From an uncultured Paracoccaceae bacterium (GTDB taxonomy: Bacteria; Pseudomonadota; Alphaproteobacteria; Rhodobacterales; Rhodobacteraceae), in assembly GCA_947500135.1 (NCBI GenBank), contig CANMQX010000004.1:347442-411441 (forward strand): DNA of 64,000 nucleotides, given 5' to 3'. Under the pieces are notes generated by a model. That model did no database searches. It was not told where the DNA came from and saw nothing but the letters and a program-made list of their open reading frames with translations. Shown piece by piece: positions 62,260 to 64,000 of the stretch. Position 1 is the first letter of the stretch, and every line of letters starts with the position of its first letter. A program made the position numbers and the translations under genes.

Positions 62260-63816
62260 ATGTCTTTTGCCATCCTGCTATTTCTTGCCCCGCTGGCCCT
62301 GATTGCTGCTGCCGTGCTGGCCTTTCGCGGGCCGCAGATGCGTCCGGCCCATGTGCTGCGCTGGGCCGAGCAATTGACGCTTGCCGCCATTGCCATCGCG
62401 GTTTTGTCCACCATCGCCTTGCTGGCCGAGGGCGCAGCAACAAGCGGCCTGATGGGGTTTGCAGGCCTTGGCATTGCTGCGCGGCTGGATGCCGTCAGCG
62501 TTGTGATGCTGCTGCTGGTCAGTTTTGTGGGTTGGGTCGTTGTCCGCTATGCCGCGACCTACATGGATGGGGAGGCGCGGCAGGGGCCGTTCACGGGATG
62601 GCTTTGCGCCACATTGGCGGCGGTGATGCTGTTGGTGACGGCGGGTAATATCGTGCAACTGGTCCTGGCCTGGATCGCGACCAGCCTGTTCTTGCACAAG
62701 CTGTTATTGTATTATCCGGGCCGGGTGGCCGCACAGCGCGCGGCGCGCAAGAAATGGATCACAGCGCGGATCGGTGATGCGGCATTGCTGGCTGCGGCTG
62801 TCCTGACTTATGCCCAATATGGCACTGGCGACATTGCTACGGTTCTGACCGCGGCACAGGCAGGTCAAGGGCAGGGTGCAGCATGGATTGCCGCCGCATT
62901 GGCGCTGGCCGCGATCCTGAAATCGGCGCAGTTCCCGACCCATGGCTGGCTGACCGAGGTGATGGAGACGCCAACCCCGGTTTCGGCCTTGCTGCATGCG
63001 GGCGTGATCAATGCAGGCGGTTTTCTGTTGATCCGCTTTGCCGATGTGATGTTGCTGGCCCCCGGTGTGCTGGCCTTCCTTGTGATGCTGGGCGGGTTCA
63101 CCGCACTTTATGGCGGGTTGGTGATGTTGACCCAATCGGCGGTCAAGACCTCGCTGGCATGGTCAACCGTGGCCCAGATGGGGTTCATGATCCTGCAATG
63201 TGGTCTGGCGCTGTTCCCGCTGGCCTTGCTGCATATCGTGGCGCATTCGCTTTACAAAGCGCATGCATTCCTGGCCTCTGGCATGGCTGTTGATAATGTG
63301 GCGGCGATCCGCAGGCCGGGACCGGTGGCCATCCCCAATGGGCTGGCCGTGCTGCGCGCCTTTGCCATTGCGCTGGTGATCTATGCCGGTGTGGCCTTCG
63401 CCTTTGGGATTTCCACCAAATCGCCGCAAGCCATCGCATTGGGCGCGATCCTGATCTTTGGTGTGGCTTATCTGCTGGCGCAGGGGCTTGCCGATGCGGC
63501 GCCGCGTGTGCTGACCCAACGCATGGCGGCCTATTCGGTGGCGGCAGCGGTGGGATATTTTGCCCTGCAAACGGCCGCCGCTTGGCTGATGGCAGGCACT
63601 TTGCCCGCCACGCCTGCACCCGGCCCGCTGGAATGGGTGTTGATCCTGCTTGCCCTGTTCAGCTTTGGTCTGGTCGCGTTGGCGCAGGCACTGTTCCCGC
63701 TATGGGCCTATCACCCGGCTGCTGCAGGCCTGCGGGTTCACCTGTCCAACGGGCTTTATGCCAATGCCGTTTTTGACAAGCTGCTTCGCGGCTGGTCGGT
63801 CAAGAACCTGTCCTGA
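62260..63816 (+). CDS. dabB: DabB, membrane subunit of the DAB inorganic carbon pump (NuoL-like)
   Basis: A 518-residue proton-channel-type membrane protein of the NADH dehydrogenase subunit 5 family, shorter than respiratory NuoL. Core helices include LKSAQFPTHGWLTEVMETPTPVSALLHAGVINAGGFL and the conserved Lys/His region KTSLAWSTVAQMGFM ... HIVAHSLYKAHAFLASG. The next gene is dabA, so this is the DAB complex and not complex I. A GAACGGAGAG ribosome site precedes ATG 62260. Proton influx through it is thought to power conversion of CO2 to bicarbonate by DabA. Confidence 0.9.
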   Translation: MSFAILLFLAPLALIAAAVLAFRGPQMRPAHVLRWAEQLTLAAIAIAVLSTIALLAEGAATSGLMGFAGLGIAARLDAVSVVMLLLVSFVGWVVVRYAATYMDGEARQGPFTGWLCATLAAVMLLVTAGNIVQLVLAWIATSLFLHKLLLYYPGRVAAQRAARKKWITARIGDAALLAAAVLTYAQYGTGDIATVLTAAQAGQGQGAAWIAAALALAAILKSAQFPTHGWLTEVMETPTPVSALLHAGVINAGGFLLIRFADVMLLAPGVLAFLVMLGGFTALYGGLVMLTQSAVKTSLAWSTVAQMGFMILQCGLALFPLALLHIVAHSLYKAHAFLASGMAVDNVAAIRRPGPVAIPNGLAVLRAFAIALVIYAGVAFAFGISTKSPQAIALGAILIFGVAYLLAQGLADAAPRVLTQRMAAYSVAAAVGYFALQTAAAWLMAGTLPATPAPGPLEWVLILLALFSFGLVALAQALFPLWAYHPAAAGLRVHLSNGLYANAVFDKLLRGWSVKNLS

Positions 63817-63837
63817 TTGATGCAAAGGAATATTCAT

Positions 63838-64000
63838 ATGAAGACCCCCAAAAAGCTTTCAAACAAGGCATTGGTTGCAGCGACAGATACAGCCGCGCGG
63901 GCCATTCCACCGGTCTGGCCACTTGCGTCATCGGTCGCAGTGAACCCGTTTCTGGGCCAGACTGATCAGGATCTGGCGCAGGTTGCCGCAAGGCTGGGCC
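63838..64000 (+). CDS. dabA: DabA (DUF2309), N-terminal fragment at window edge
   Basis: Only the first 54 codons are in the window: [45 protein letters not shown]. The [16 protein letters not shown] block is the characteristic N-terminus of DabA, the carbonic-anhydrase-like cytoplasmic zinc subunit of the DAB pump. AAAGGA lies ten bases upstream of ATG 63838. The catalytic zinc residues lie beyond the end. Confidence 0.88.
   Translation, partial: MKTPKKLSNKALVAATDTAARAIPPVWPLASSVAVNPFLGQTDQDLAQVAARLG

Noticed and set aside
62260..63816. Respiratory complex I subunit NuoL
   Set aside because: Shorter than NuoL, isolated from other nuo genes and followed by dabA, so it is DabB.
1..64000. CRISPR arrays, tRNA genes, prophage or integrative element boundaries
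   Set aside because: No regular spacer/repeat series, no tRNA T-loop pattern, and no integrase or phage structural genes were found on reading through; repeats seen are short palindromes.

Overview
The window looks like chromosomal DNA of an alphaproteobacterium of the Rhodobacteraceae (Roseobacter group). Supporting signs are high G+C, short operons with ATGA/TGATG overlaps, a form II CoxL operon, a lanthanide-type PQQ alcohol dehydrogenase locus and a nonulosonic acid locus. I infer the lineage from gene content and did not test it by search. I saw no tRNA, rRNA, CRISPR array or prophage.

Layout. 1-6.3 kb: tail of an unknown gene, a small tyrosine phosphatase, rsgA, a RAYT transposase between two REP-like hairpins, the SRP RNA (ffs) with a clear promoter, a cyclic-nucleotide phosphodiesterase/5'-nucleotidase, nudC and an SRPBCC protein. 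6.4-11.3 kb: a four-gene catabolic operon (TIM-barrel isomerase, acylating aldehyde dehydrogenase, thiamine-diphosphate enzyme, HpcH/HpaI aldolase); the dehydrogenase is broken by an in-frame TGA. 11.4-16.8 kb: SDR, DUF1178, NUDIX, a histone-deacetylase-like hydrolase and modABC. 16.8-25.9 kb: a surface-glycan region with two tandem KdtA-type transferases, NeuC-like epimerase, NeuB and NeuA (nonulosonic acid route), plus TagD- and TagF-like glycerol-phosphate genes.

25.9-47.9 kb: oxidative metabolism and signalling. A CoxG-S-L-M operon (form II, AYRGAGR signature) adjoins the PQQ ethanol-oxidation genes: cytochrome c550 PedF, a periplasmic binding protein, a PQQ-associated ABC exporter set, a WDYD-type alcohol dehydrogenase and its LuxR response regulator. 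Copies of an AAGGTCCTAT-like box lie in both divergent promoter regions of this set. Also here are an RsbQ-like hydrolase coupled to a PAS/HWE kinase, and a FIST (NosP-like) protein coupled to a hybrid kinase. 48.0-49.9 kb: mtnA plus a class II aldolase, a likely methylthioribose/deoxyribose shunt.

49.9-57.7 kb: the least explained region. Seven genes on the + strand end at a strong terminator: an Asp-rich protein with a cationic helix and glycine zipper, a second acidic protein, a cytoplasmic-looking HEVAH zinc metallopeptidase, two large unknown proteins, a LuxR-type HTH protein and a small acidic/basic protein. A leaderless MepA-like murein endopeptidase faces them. I regard this as the best candidate for an undescribed system. 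57.8-64 kb: a bile-acid/sodium-symporter-family transporter, an FAD dehydrogenase, an SDR, and a LysR gene divergent from dabB-dabA (inorganic carbon uptake); dabA runs off the window.
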